A stretch of 64,000 nt of DNA from YC2-FULL-38-9 sp964629635 (GTDB lineage: Bacteria > Patescibacteriota > Microgenomatia > UBA1406 > GWC2-37-13), in NCBI GenBank assembly GCA_964629635.1, contig CAZVQS010000002.1:372001-436000 (forward strand). The letters run 5' to 3'. Shown here in pieces: positions 24,340-32,513 of this stretch. The position numbers and the translations under genes are program-made. Under the pieces are notes generated by a model, which was not told the DNA's origin, did not search any database, and worked only from the letters and a program-made list of their open reading frames with translations. Numbering within the stretch: position 1 is the first letter of the stretch; each line of letters starts with the position of its first letter.

Positions 24340-25623
24340 ATGTTTGACACTTACCGAAACAGGGCAATGCTTTTTGTCAACCGGTTCAGGTCCAGTATCA
24401 TGGTGTATTTGGCTGTCTTCGGACCCGCAACCATTACCGCCATGGCGGATAACGATGCTGCCGGCGTCGCCACCTACTCCATCGCCGGAGCGAAACTCGG
24501 TTACCCGATTTTGTTCGTACTCGTATGGGTTACGGTCCTTTTGGCAATCACCCAGGAAATGGGCATGAGGCTGAGCCTGATCACACGGAAAGGGCTGGGG
24601 GACCTTATCCGCGAAAATTACGGAATCAAGATTTCGGTCGTCATGTTCTTTTGTTTGTTTTTCGCGAATCTGGGAACCATAATCGTGGATGTCGCCGCAT
24701 TCAAGACAACTGCCAATCTTCTCCACTTGCCCGCTGTTCCGCTGACCGTGTTAATGATCGTATTCGTTTTCTTTTTCGTGACCAAAGGTAATTTTAAGGT
24801 AACGCAAAACATTATGCTGCTTTCGTCTTTTTTCTACCTTCTGTACATTTTCTCCGCGGTAAAATCCAATCCGGATTGGGGGCTTGCCATCAAGAATCTC
24901 GCATTTCCCCAGGGAGTGACTTTTTCACCCGCATACTGGAAAGATTATGCGATTATCGGGCTCGGTGTCATCGGGACCACGATAACGCCGTGGGGGCAGT
25001 TTTTCATCAGCTCCTTCGGACTCGACAAGCGCATCGAAAAGGGAAAATTGAGATTTGCGCAGATCGAAACGTACTGGGGCGCGTTCCTCACCGATTTCTT
25101 TTCATTCTTCATGATCGTCGCAACCGCAGCCACGCTTTTTGTAAGCCGGACCGCGCTTGTATCCGGAGAACAGGCAGCGCTTGCGATAGAACCGTTCGCC
25201 GGAAAACTCGCTTCCACATTTTTTGCCTTCGGCATCATGAATGCCGGCTTCATGGGAATAGTCACCGTCGGACTGACAACCGCCTACGCATTTTCGGAAT
25301 TTTTCGGATATTCGGGCGGCCTTGATACGAAATTCACCCAAAGCAAAACGTTCTATTATCTGTTTCTTGCCCAGATCGTCATCGCCTTCCTCGTGAACCT
25401 GCTTCCGTTCATCAACTTGTTCCAGGTCGCGATACTCGGCCAGACCATAAACGCCATGATGCTTCCGCCGGTTTTTTTCTACCTCATCAAGCTGACGAAT
25501 AATCCAAAAATTATGGGAGAGCATAAAAATACCCCGTTCCAGAGGCTGTTTGCCATCGGGGGAACCGTATTCATCCTGATCGCTTCAACGTTCAGTATGA
25601 TCGCCAATTTTATTAAATTCTAA
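24340..25623 (+). CDS. Nramp-family divalent metal transporter
   Basis: A 427-residue membrane protein with about eleven helices. The TM1 metal-binding region reads MADNDAAGVATYS instead of the canonical DPGN, which places it near the Nramp outgroup that includes Mg2+ transporters. TM6 (FGIMNAGFMGIVTVGL) lacks the canonical MPH motif of Mn2+/Fe2+ Nramps. With the MgtE-N/CBS gene immediately upstream, magnesium is the likeliest substrate, but this is inference. Confidence 0.85.
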   Translation: MFDTYRNRAMLFVNRFRSSIMVYLAVFGPATITAMADNDAAGVATYSIAGAKLGYPILFVLVWVTVLLAITQEMGMRLSLITRKGLGDLIRENYGIKISVVMFFCLFFANLGTIIVDVAAFKTTANLLHLPAVPLTVLMIVFVFFFVTKGNFKVTQNIMLLSSFFYLLYIFSAVKSNPDWGLAIKNLAFPQGVTFSPAYWKDYAIIGLGVIGTTITPWGQFFISSFGLDKRIEKGKLRFAQIETYWGAFLTDFFSFFMIVATAATLFVSRTALVSGEQAALAIEPFAGKLASTFFAFGIMNAGFMGIVTVGLTTAYAFSEFFGYSGGLDTKFTQSKTFYYLFLAQIVIAFLVNLLPFINLFQVAILGQTINAMMLPPVFFYLIKLTNNPKIMGEHKNTPFQRLFAIGGTVFILIASTFSMIANFIKF

Positions 25624-25630
25624 TAAGTGC

Positions 25631-26452
25631 ATGAAAAAACTTATCGTCATCGCGGACTGGGCAGGGGATTCGCTTACCAATCAGGAAGTGCGCACGGCTG
25701 TTGAAGGGTACCTGAAGGACCCGCATGGCGTCCGCATCTCGTTCGTCGCCTCAACTCCTTCAACCGTCCACACCGCATTCCTGATCAGCCAGATCACAAA
25801 CACCGAAGAGCGCTACGGGGATCCCCGTGAAACGGTCATATTCCAGAACACCGATCCGCGCATCCAGACGGATGAAAGCGTGGAACAAGCCAAAGGCGCG
25901 GAGTTTATTATTATCCGTCTCGCGTCCGGTATCATGCTGTGCGGACCGAACGCGGGTTACGACTTTTCCCTCCTCCACGGCAAGATCGAGAAAGTGTATC
26001 ATTACCCCGGCCTTGACAAGGGAAGCCAGTTTCGTTCGCGGGATCTGTATTCCCGCGTCAGCGCCCATCTCATGGACGAATTGGATGAAGAACTTGAACT
26101 TGTCGAGGAACGCAACAATATCATCCCCGGACTGCAGGACCGGTATGTGGGACATATCGACAACTACGGAAACATCAAAACGACTTTCACACATGACGAG
26201 ATGAAAGGTAAATACGAAATCGGGGAGACGGTTACCGTCACGTTGAATGACGTGACAAAGAAAGCCAAGTACGTGTCGAACCTGTTCGGCGGTACGCCGG
26301 GAGAACTCGTGGTCTATCCCGGTTCATCCGGATCGAAGGACAATCCGTTCATGGAGATTTCCGTCTGGCGTCATTTCACGGAGAAAAACCCGACGACCGG
26401 ACTGCACGAATTTTCCAATCCCCGGCCCGGACAGAAAGTCACGTTTGCGTAA
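25631..26452 (+). CDS. SAM hydrolase (SAM hydroxide adenosyltransferase, DUF62)
   Basis: A 273-residue member of the DUF62 family, which hydrolyses S-adenosylmethionine to adenosine and methionine. Family features are the N-terminal VIADWAGDS, TDPRIQTDE-type region with conserved Asp, QFRSRDLYSRVSAHL (Arg/His active-site region), and the C-terminal VGHIDNYGNIKTT and YVSNLFGGTPGELVVYPGSSG, typical of the beta-barrel domain. It starts 7 nt after the Nramp-like gene and overlaps the convergent nadE by 14 nt. Confidence 0.85.
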   Translation: MKKLIVIADWAGDSLTNQEVRTAVEGYLKDPHGVRISFVASTPSTVHTAFLISQITNTEERYGDPRETVIFQNTDPRIQTDESVEQAKGAEFIIIRLASGIMLCGPNAGYDFSLLHGKIEKVYHYPGLDKGSQFRSRDLYSRVSAHLMDELDEELELVEERNNIIPGLQDRYVGHIDNYGNIKTTFTHDEMKGKYEIGETVTVTLNDVTKKAKYVSNLFGGTPGELVVYPGSSGSKDNPFMEISVWRHFTEKNPTTGLHEFSNPRPGQKVTFA

Positions 26453-27248
26453 ACTCCGATGACAGCCGGTAGGGGGTTTTGTGTTTGAACAGGTTCCGTT
26501 CAACGTATCCGAGAATCTTTTTTGTCCGGCGGAATCCCTGCTTTATGATTTCCCCGACCGGAATGTGCCGGTCGAAATAAAGAGAAAGGACGCGGTCAGC
26601 CTCTTCGTAGGTGAATCCGAACTCACCCTCGTCCGTCTGGCCGTCCCACAAATCCGCGCTCGGTTTCCGCTGCGCGATTTCCCGCGGTATGCCAAGGAAT
26701 GCGGCCATTTCATATACCTGTGTTTTATAAAGATGTTCTATGGGCTCCATATCGGACGCAGCGTCTCCAAACCTGGTAAAGTACCCGAGGAAATGTTCGG
26801 ATTTATTTTCGGTGCCGCATACAAGCGCGCCTTTCGCGCGGGCAAAATCAAAAAGAGTCACCATGCGCATCCGCGCCATTATGTTTCCTTTGCGGACCGC
26901 CCCATTTTTTTGATCCGGCGGCGTTGCTTTTCCCAATCTCTCCCAGACGCTATCTACCATGGAGCGCAATTCAACCACATGAACGTTGTGCGAAGATAAC
27001 CGGTTGGCTTTCATGATGGAGGCAAGCTCGTTCCTGCGGTCGGTTTCGTACGGCATATGCAGAACATGAATACGGGAAGGTTCGTATACGCGCGACAGCA
27101 GATACAGGGCGACCGTCGAATCGACACCTCCGGACCATCCTATGACTACATCTTTTATGCCGGTTTTTTTAACGGCGTTCCGGAAAAAATCATCAATTTT
27201 TTTCGCCTCAAGTTCCGCGTTGATGGCGGGTAAAAGATTATTGGACAT
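26439..27248 (-). CDS. nadE: NAD synthetase
   Basis: A 269-residue NH3-dependent NAD+ synthetase, the last step of NAD synthesis. The PP-loop GWSGGVDSTVALYLL is intact. Other landmarks are GTENKSEHFLGYFTRFGD and the KPSADLWDGQTDEGEFG loop. No glutaminase domain, so ammonia is the nitrogen source. The start at 27248 removes an unrelated upstream extension and overlaps the end of nadD by 11 nt, consistent with translational coupling. Confidence 0.93.
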   Translation of the reverse strand: MSNNLLPAINAELEAKKIDDFFRNAVKKTGIKDVVIGWSGGVDSTVALYLLSRVYEPSRIHVLHMPYETDRRNELASIMKANRLSSHNVHVVELRSMVDSVWERLGKATPPDQKNGAVRKGNIMARMRMVTLFDFARAKGALVCGTENKSEHFLGYFTRFGDAASDMEPIEHLYKTQVYEMAAFLGIPREIAQRKPSADLWDGQTDEGEFGFTYEEADRVLSLYFDRHIPVGEIIKQGFRRTKKILGYVERNLFKHKTPYRLSSEFTQT

Positions 27249-27852
27249 AGAGTTTGTTTGTTTCAATATAACGCGCAACTTCAGGCAAAACAAGAGGCGT
27301 GACCGGTTGCCGGGCGCGTACCCGTTTCCTGACATGGGTTGACGCCACGTTGCTCACCACGAGATCGCCTTCAACAACGGTTATGTTTTCCGGTATCTCG
27401 GTCAGATGGAACGATCTCATGACGCGCTCCTCAAGCGTGCGGAAGTCCGTATCGCGGGGAAACACGATAAGGTTATGATCCCTGACAAGCGCCTGCCATT
27501 CGTTCCACAGGTTGAAAGTGGGAAGAATGTCGGAGCCGATGATCCAGGAAAACGAATCGCGGGGCCGCTCACTCTCAAGCATCCGCAGCGTATCGATGGT
27601 ACGGCTCCTTTTGTTTTTCACGAATTCGAAGTCCGAGACTTTGAGCGTCGCGCTTTCAAGCATCCTGGCCATGGCGAATCGCTTTTCGGGCGGCGTAATG
27701 CGGCTGAATTTAACGGGAAATTCCGGAAAATAGGAAAAACAGGGCATGAGCCAGACCTCGTCCATCGACAGGAGTTCCTGCACCTGGGATGCCACGATCT
27801 GGTGCCCGATATGGGGAGGGTCGAATGCGCCGCCCAACACTGCAATCTTCAT
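27238..27852 (-). CDS. nadD: Nicotinate-nucleotide adenylyltransferase
   Basis: A 204-residue enzyme that converts nicotinate mononucleotide to deamido-NAD, feeding NadE. The class signature GGAFDPPHIGH is at residues 7-17. ISTH-type motif near the C-terminus reads VASTHVRKRV. Length fits. The start at 27852 is 7 nt after TACAAT on this strand, so it is probably leaderless; the in-frame ATG at 27861 is too close to the -10. It forms an operon with nadE. Confidence 0.92.
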   Translation of the reverse strand: MKIAVLGGAFDPPHIGHQIVASQVQELLSMDEVWLMPCFSYFPEFPVKFSRITPPEKRFAMARMLESATLKVSDFEFVKNKRSRTIDTLRMLESERPRDSFSWIIGSDILPTFNLWNEWQALVRDHNLIVFPRDTDFRTLEERVMRSFHLTEIPENITVVEGDLVVSNVASTHVRKRVRARQPVTPLVLPEVARYIETNKLYVQ

Positions 27853-27861
27853 ATGTCCCAT

Positions 27862-28073
27862 TGTATAACCCGGAACGTTTTTTTACAAACCGCAGCGTGT
27901 ACCCATATATCTCATGGGGCGGTTGCTCAACGTAAGGCGCTGGGGCAATAAAAAGTTATATACATATTGGATATGCTTGACAACCGTAAGAAACATGTAT
28001 TATAGTTAAAATACCTCTTTACATTCTGAAATATACATATATAATATGTATTGTATTCAGTTTCTTTTCTGAG
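27862..28073. other. AT-rich intergenic region with palindromes
   Basis: About 210 nt without a gene. It contains a hairpin (AACCGC/GCGGTT with inner CCCAT/ATGGG, 27892-27928), CATATtggATATG (27963-27975), a TTGACA at about 27979, and a perfect 8-3-8 palindrome ATACATAT-ATA-ATATGTAT (28033-28051) that encloses TATAAT (28040-28045). It reads as a regulatory region for the small frame at 28074 and possibly for nadD. No RNA family is recognised. Confidence 0.45.
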
Positions 28074-28223
28074 ATGACAGAAAAAGAGCAAAAAAAATTA
28101 CTGAATCAGGTGAAGACGCTTCGCAAACTCGGATTACCCGTTGACCAATCCGTCATATCCTCAATTAAACCCTCTCTGAATCCAAAAGCAAAACATAACA
28201 AAAAAATATTGTCTATAATGTAA
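28074..28223 (+). CDS. Small hypothetical protein (49 aa)
   Basis: A short frame encodes a Lys-rich peptide (MTEKEQKKLLNQVKTLRKLG then LPVDQSVISSIKPSLNPKAK), predicted helical at the N-terminus. TATAAT lies 28 nt upstream inside a perfect palindrome. There is no convincing SD. It ends 15 nt before the SAM riboswitch, and a further TATAAT (28214-28219) sits over its last codons. Codon use looks protein-like, but the AT-rich base composition differs from its neighbours. Not recognised; may be spurious. Confidence 0.35.
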   Translation: MTEKEQKKLLNQVKTLRKLGLPVDQSVISSIKPSLNPKAKHNKKILSIM

Positions 28224-28238
28224 TTTCCGGTAATCGAA

Positions 28239-28342
28239 TATCAAGAGAGATAGGAAGGGAACTGGACCGATACAACCTATCCAGCAACCGAGGGCCGCAC
28301 TACCTTAACGCCGCCTCACGGTGCTACAACCAGAAGTTGATA
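28239..28342 (+). promoter_or_regulatory. SAM-I/SAM-IV-type riboswitch
   Basis: P1 pairs TATCAA (28239-28244) with TTGATA (28337-28342). Between them are conserved elements in the right order: AAGAGAG, a kink-turn-like GGAAGGGAACTGG, CCGATACAACC, CAGCAACC, a P3 stem, and CGGTGCTACAACC. No clear P4 stem follows, which points to a SAM-IV or SAM-I/IV variant. TATAAT at 28214-28219 would start transcription about 13 nt before P1. Downstream, TCCCGC/GCGGGA (28345-28361) lacks a U-tract and ends just before the ATG at 28372, so control is probably at translation. Confidence 0.75.
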
Positions 28343-28371
28343 CGTCCCGCGACAAGCGGGAAAAAAACATC

Positions 28372-29589
28372 ATGTCAAAAGAAGCACCCAATGCTCTCGA
28401 ATCTCCTGTCGCCCGTATTGAACCATCCGTTCTGATAGACGCCATAGCATGCCCCGCTTTCAGGCATCGTTTCGACGTGGAAAATATGCAGGTCGTGCAA
28501 CCGTTTCATCGGGCGCCGATGGAAAATGGCGCGCATGCTTTCATTCAGGATGGATTCATACCCGAAAGAAGCGGGGACTGCCATCCGGTAAAATGGACAC
28601 GGGACCGAAACGGCAGCATGGTACAGGTATTCTCACCCGACGGCCGGTATGAACTTATGCATCTGGGGTTGAGGGACCGGAGGGAAGACGGTACTCCCGC
28701 ATCGACTCCGCCGCAATTTCTCACGGACATCGGCGGCATGGATCCGGACTCAGTGCCATCCGCTTCATACGGGACCGGAGCGACCAACTGGTATTATGCT
28801 TCGCCCCGCTTTGACGTACAGCCTCCGGGAATACGCTCTGCGGAATTCTCCATCGGATCGGCTGATTCTCAGACATTCCTTTCAAACCTGCTTTCCCGGA
28901 ATCCGGAAAAAACCGCGCGGTTATTTGACCAGGATCCGGAGGGACTTGCTGATTTTATCAGGGATCCCTTTGCCCAGATTCCCGGCCCCCGTGCAGCAGA
29001 CCAGGACATTGACCGTTGGTACCGGAACTGGTGGCAGGTAGCGAATAGGGGACTGCGCGGAAAATTCATTCCGTATCCGGGCCAGACCGCAACCTATGGA
29101 TTCAAAGGGTATTTTAGCCATGTGGTCGAACAGTCGGTCGCGCTGCTGAAGCGACTCGGCTACACCCATCTCTCCGGCGTTCCCTCATACCACCACGTAT
29201 GGGACCTGAACCTGGAGCACGGCTTCGAACCTGAAAATCCTGAGATCCATGAACGCGCCCTGGAGTTTGACCGTGCGCTTAAATCCGTCCCGATTCCTGA
29301 TCTTTCCGGCGCCAAAACATCCCGTAGACTCAACGATACCCTTCGCGGAGCGGACGGCGGCCTCAGGACCCGCGGACCGCTTCTTTCCTGGTATGCGCTC
29401 CTTCCGTTCATGCTGCAGGCACATCCGAATCACCATCCCGTCATCAATATCAACCACGGGGTTGAGGAACAGTTCCAGGAAGCGTTCGGCAGGGCGGCGG
29501 AAACGTTCTGCACCGGATCGGGTATAATTACGTATCCGTTGGCTCCCGGTGAAAACCTATGGCATTCAAAACAACTCGACGTACAGTAA
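28372..29589 (+). CDS. Unknown protein under SAM riboswitch control
   Basis: A 405-residue protein I do not recognise. It has no signal peptide or membrane helix. Visible features are SYGTGATNWYYASPRFDV, a Trp-rich segment (DRWYRNWWQV), GVPSYHHVWDLNLEHGFEPENPEIHERA, and HPNHHPVININHG near the end. Several His/Asp/Glu clusters are compatible with a metalloenzyme, but no family motif is clear. ATG 28372 follows the riboswitch; GCGGGA upstream may act as a weak SD. It overlaps the M20 amidohydrolase gene by 31 nt, so the two are one operon and probably act in one pathway. Confidence 0.7.
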   Translation: MSKEAPNALESPVARIEPSVLIDAIACPAFRHRFDVENMQVVQPFHRAPMENGAHAFIQDGFIPERSGDCHPVKWTRDRNGSMVQVFSPDGRYELMHLGLRDRREDGTPASTPPQFLTDIGGMDPDSVPSASYGTGATNWYYASPRFDVQPPGIRSAEFSIGSADSQTFLSNLLSRNPEKTARLFDQDPEGLADFIRDPFAQIPGPRAADQDIDRWYRNWWQVANRGLRGKFIPYPGQTATYGFKGYFSHVVEQSVALLKRLGYTHLSGVPSYHHVWDLNLEHGFEPENPEIHERALEFDRALKSVPIPDLSGAKTSRRLNDTLRGADGGLRTRGPLLSWYALLPFMLQAHPNHHPVININHGVEEQFQEAFGRAAETFCTGSGIITYPLAPGENLWHSKQLDVQ

Positions 29590-30686
29590 ACAATCCGGTC
29601 ACATTCAGGAACGACCTCAACGCAATAGCGGAACTTGGCTGGCACGAACACAAAACAACCCGATACATACAATCGCATATTCCTGTCCGTCCGGTCCTGA
29701 GCGGGTTCGGCTCCGGCAAAACAGGTCTTCTGTACCGCATCGGGAAAGGAAACAAGGCGATCCTTCTGCGCGCCGACATCGACGCTTTAAAAACCGATAT
29801 GGGAGTCAGACATATCTGCGGCCATTCCACCCATACAGCCGCACTCATGTCCGCGCTCATAAAAACGCAGGAAAATGAAATGCTGCGACTGCACCCGGAC
29901 AAATCCGTTTTTTTCCTGTTCCAGCCGGCTGAGGAAACATATCCCTCAGGCGCCGCGGCATTTATTGCGGAAAACCCTGAAGTGCTCAAAAACGTCTGTT
30001 ATGCGTTCGCGCTCCATGTGCGGCCTCTCATGCCTTCGGGTGTGATCGGCCTCCAGGCCGGTCCCGTCATGGCGCGGGGCGATTACTTCGAAATCAAGGT
30101 GTCGGGAAAAATGTCGCACATCAAAAATCCCTTTGCCGGCATCGACGCTATCGACGCGGCATCCCTCATAATACGGGAATTCAAAACAATCCAGGAAAAA
30201 CATAAAAACGAACTCCGGCTGAATGTCGGCGTCATTGAGGGCGGCAGGCAATCAAACACCATTGCGGACCGGTGCATCCTTAAGGGCGACATCCGCCTGA
30301 AAAACGAATCTGAAGGGAGAAAGGTGAAAAGCAAGATAGAATCGGTCCTGCGAAAGGTGGAGCGCAAGACAAAAGCGACTTCTGAACTTGCCTATTTCCC
30401 GGGTTACCCGGTGCTTTCAAACAGCCCGCTGCTCGTAACACAACTTCGGGGACCGCTGGAAAAACAGTTTGCCGTCAGGACGGAAGGCCTGTTTTCCTAC
30501 GGATGCGAGGATTTTTCCTTCATTTCCTCGCATGTGCCGTCGCTTTACGCGTTCGTCGGTACCGGCGACCGTACCGACATACACGAGGCGGGATGCACCA
30601 TATCCGACGCGGGGACACGCTCGGCGTCCCTTTACTTCCAAACCGTCCTTGACTGGTGGTTTGCCTCGGACTACTCTTGCAAATAA
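29559..30686 (+). CDS. M20D-family amidohydrolase / aminoacylase
   Basis: A 375-residue zinc amidohydrolase of the IAA-amino acid/N-acyl-amino acid hydrolase group. Metal and catalytic motifs: LLRADIDALK, HICGHSTHTAAL (CGHxxH), FQPAEE, ALHVRP and the C-terminal GCEDFSF. The dimerisation lid domain lies at about residues 175-290. Because it sits in an operon headed by a SAM riboswitch, salvage or deacylation of a sulfur amino acid derivative is a reasonable guess. The frame overlaps the upstream gene by 31 nt. A TATAAT 30 nt upstream may give extra transcription. Confidence 0.88.
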   Translation: MAFKTTRRTVNNPVTFRNDLNAIAELGWHEHKTTRYIQSHIPVRPVLSGFGSGKTGLLYRIGKGNKAILLRADIDALKTDMGVRHICGHSTHTAALMSALIKTQENEMLRLHPDKSVFFLFQPAEETYPSGAAAFIAENPEVLKNVCYAFALHVRPLMPSGVIGLQAGPVMARGDYFEIKVSGKMSHIKNPFAGIDAIDAASLIIREFKTIQEKHKNELRLNVGVIEGGRQSNTIADRCILKGDIRLKNESEGRKVKSKIESVLRKVERKTKATSELAYFPGYPVLSNSPLLVTQLRGPLEKQFAVRTEGLFSYGCEDFSFISSHVPSLYAFVGTGDRTDIHEAGCTISDAGTRSASLYFQTVLDWWFASDYSCK

Positions 30687-30713
30687 TGTCCGCTGCTGAT
30701 AAAATAATTGCTT

Positions 30714-31406
30714 ATGACAAACCAAACAACGAACCAGGCTGAAATCGAAAGACTTTTTAACGCGGGAGTCCACCTCGGCCACAAGAAAAACCGCCTGCAT
30801 CCGAAAGCGCGCAAATACGTATACAAGATAATCAACGGCACCGCAGTCATCGACCTCACCAAAACGCTCGCACAGATCAATGCCGCACAGAATTTCATGA
30901 AAAAGGAATCAGCCGACGGCAAAAAGCTTCTCGTCGTCGCAACCAAGAAAACGGTAAGCCAGTTCGTCGCCGACCTCTGCAAGGAAAAGGAAATCCCCTA
31001 TATAACGGTCAAATGGATGCCCGGTCTCCTTACGAATTTCGAAACCCTCATGAAAAACGTCAAGAAGATGAATGAACTGGAAGACGCAAAAACGAGGGGC
31101 GAGTGGGACCAGTTCGTAAAACATGAACGCACCAAACTGAGCAAGGAACTCAACAGGCTCAAGAAACTGTATGCGGGACTTTCGAGGCTCGAAAAAAGAC
31201 CGGACGTCATGTTCATCGTGGATGTGAGAAAAGAAAAAAATGCCCTCACCGAGGCGCAGAAAAACGAAATTCCGGTCGTAGCGCTGCTTGATACGAACGC
31301 GAATCCGGACCTGGTCAAATACCCGGTTGTCGGTAACGACGATTCCGCAGCCGCCGCCCAAATCGTTATCAAAGACATTATCGAATCCTATGCAAAATCA
31401 AAATGA
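30714..31406 (+). CDS. rpsB: 30S ribosomal protein S2 (uS2)
   Basis: A 230-residue S2 with family landmarks FNAGVHLGHKKNRLHPKARKY, LLVVATKKTVSQFV, WMPGLLTNFETL and the C-terminal IPVVALLDTNANPDLVKYPV. Full length. TAAAAT lies just upstream of the ATG. The 3' end overlaps tsf by 17 nt, so the usual rpsB-tsf coupling is kept. Confidence 0.96.
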   Translation: MTNQTTNQAEIERLFNAGVHLGHKKNRLHPKARKYVYKIINGTAVIDLTKTLAQINAAQNFMKKESADGKKLLVVATKKTVSQFVADLCKEKEIPYITVKWMPGLLTNFETLMKNVKKMNELEDAKTRGEWDQFVKHERTKLSKELNRLKKLYAGLSRLEKRPDVMFIVDVRKEKNALTEAQKNEIPVVALLDTNANPDLVKYPVVGNDDSAAAAQIVIKDIIESYAKSK

Positions 31407-31866
31407 GAAATCCGTTGATTTCGCAAAGCTGAAAAAACTTCGTGAACTGACTGAAGTATCGTTCTCCCTCTGCAAAAAAGCACTCGAAGAATCAGGCAAT
31501 GATATTGCTGCCGCGCAAAAGCTTCTCACCAAATGGGGGGCAGCGAGCCTTGCCAAGAAATCGGACCGCAAGACATCTGAAGGCGCGATATTTTCCTATG
31601 TCCACCACAACCGCAAAATTGCCGCACTCGTAGAAATCGCATGCGAAACTGACTTCGTGGCAACGAACGCCGAGTTCCAGAAACTGGGAAGCGAGATTGC
31701 CATGCAGCTCGCGTCCATGCCTGCGGAAACGGTTGACGAACTCATGGAGCAGGAATACATACGCGATCCCGGCAAAAAAATGAGCGACCTTTTCAAGGAC
31801 ACCGCCCTTAAATTCGGCGAAAACATGAAAGTGACGCGGATATTGCGTTGGACACTGGGAGGATAA
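31390..31866 (+). CDS. tsf: Elongation factor Ts, short form
   Basis: A 158-residue EF-Ts, the nucleotide exchange factor for EF-Tu. The UBA-like N-domain (LKKLRELTEVSFSLCKKALEES) is followed by one core subdomain with the key ETDFVATN motif that contacts EF-Tu. The second core subdomain and coiled coil of longer EF-Ts (about 280 aa) are absent; it is shorter than even the 196-aa Thermus type. The start is inside the end of rpsB. Confidence 0.92.
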   Translation: MQNQNEKSVDFAKLKKLRELTEVSFSLCKKALEESGNDIAAAQKLLTKWGAASLAKKSDRKTSEGAIFSYVHHNRKIAALVEIACETDFVATNAEFQKLGSEIAMQLASMPAETVDELMEQEYIRDPGKKMSDLFKDTALKFGENMKVTRILRWTLGG

Positions 31867-31886
31867 TATTCTATACTGACTGTAGT

Positions 31887-32441
31887 ATGGACCTAACCGA
31901 ATTCAAGACACAACTCCAGACTTCCATTTCCTCATTGAAGGAAGACCTCAAATCCATACGTACCGGACGGGCGAACCCCGCTATCGTGGAAACGCTGGTC
32001 GTTGAAGCATACGGAGGTTCAACCAAGCTCAAGATGATGGAACTTGCCACCATCACGACCGAAGGACCCTCCGCCATCGTCATCATGCCGTTTGATCCAT
32101 CAACCTCCTCAGACATCGAAAAAGCAATACTGAAATCGCCGCTATCCCTTTCACCCCAGGTACAGGGAACGAAAATAATCATACGTATCCCGCCCCTGTC
32201 GGAGGAACAGCGCGAAAAATATGTAAAGCTGATCGGACAGAAGGTTGAGGACAAGAAGGGCGTCATCCGGAACCATCGCGATGAAGTACGCAAGAAAATC
32301 AAACTTGCTTTCGACGAAAAGACACTGACCGAAGACGACAAATACCGGCTTGAAAAGGAAGTGGACACCATAACCCAGAAAGCAAATGCAGATCTTCTTG
32401 AAATCAGGGAAGCCAAGGAACAGGAGATACGCCAGGTATAA
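31887..32441 (+). CDS. frr: Ribosome recycling factor
   Basis: A 184-residue RRF that splits post-termination ribosomes with EF-G. Landmarks are SIRTGRANPAIVETLVVEAYG in domain I and the C-terminal helices LTEDDKYRLEKEVDTIT. TATACT lies 9 nt before the ATG, giving a near-leaderless start separate from tsf. pyrH, which often lies between tsf and frr, is not here. Confidence 0.96.
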   Translation: MDLTEFKTQLQTSISSLKEDLKSIRTGRANPAIVETLVVEAYGGSTKLKMMELATITTEGPSAIVIMPFDPSTSSDIEKAILKSPLSLSPQVQGTKIIIRIPPLSEEQREKYVKLIGQKVEDKKGVIRNHRDEVRKKIKLAFDEKTLTEDDKYRLEKEVDTITQKANADLLEIREAKEQEIRQV

Positions 32442-32513
32442 CGGTTTTCCATCATACCGGGATCTCCTCCTGCAACCGTTCTATAAATTCGCCATTTTCC
32501 ATCCATCCTATAT

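Noticed and set aside
27892..27928. Terminator between nadD and the downstream region
   Set aside because: The hairpin has no T-tract on either strand.
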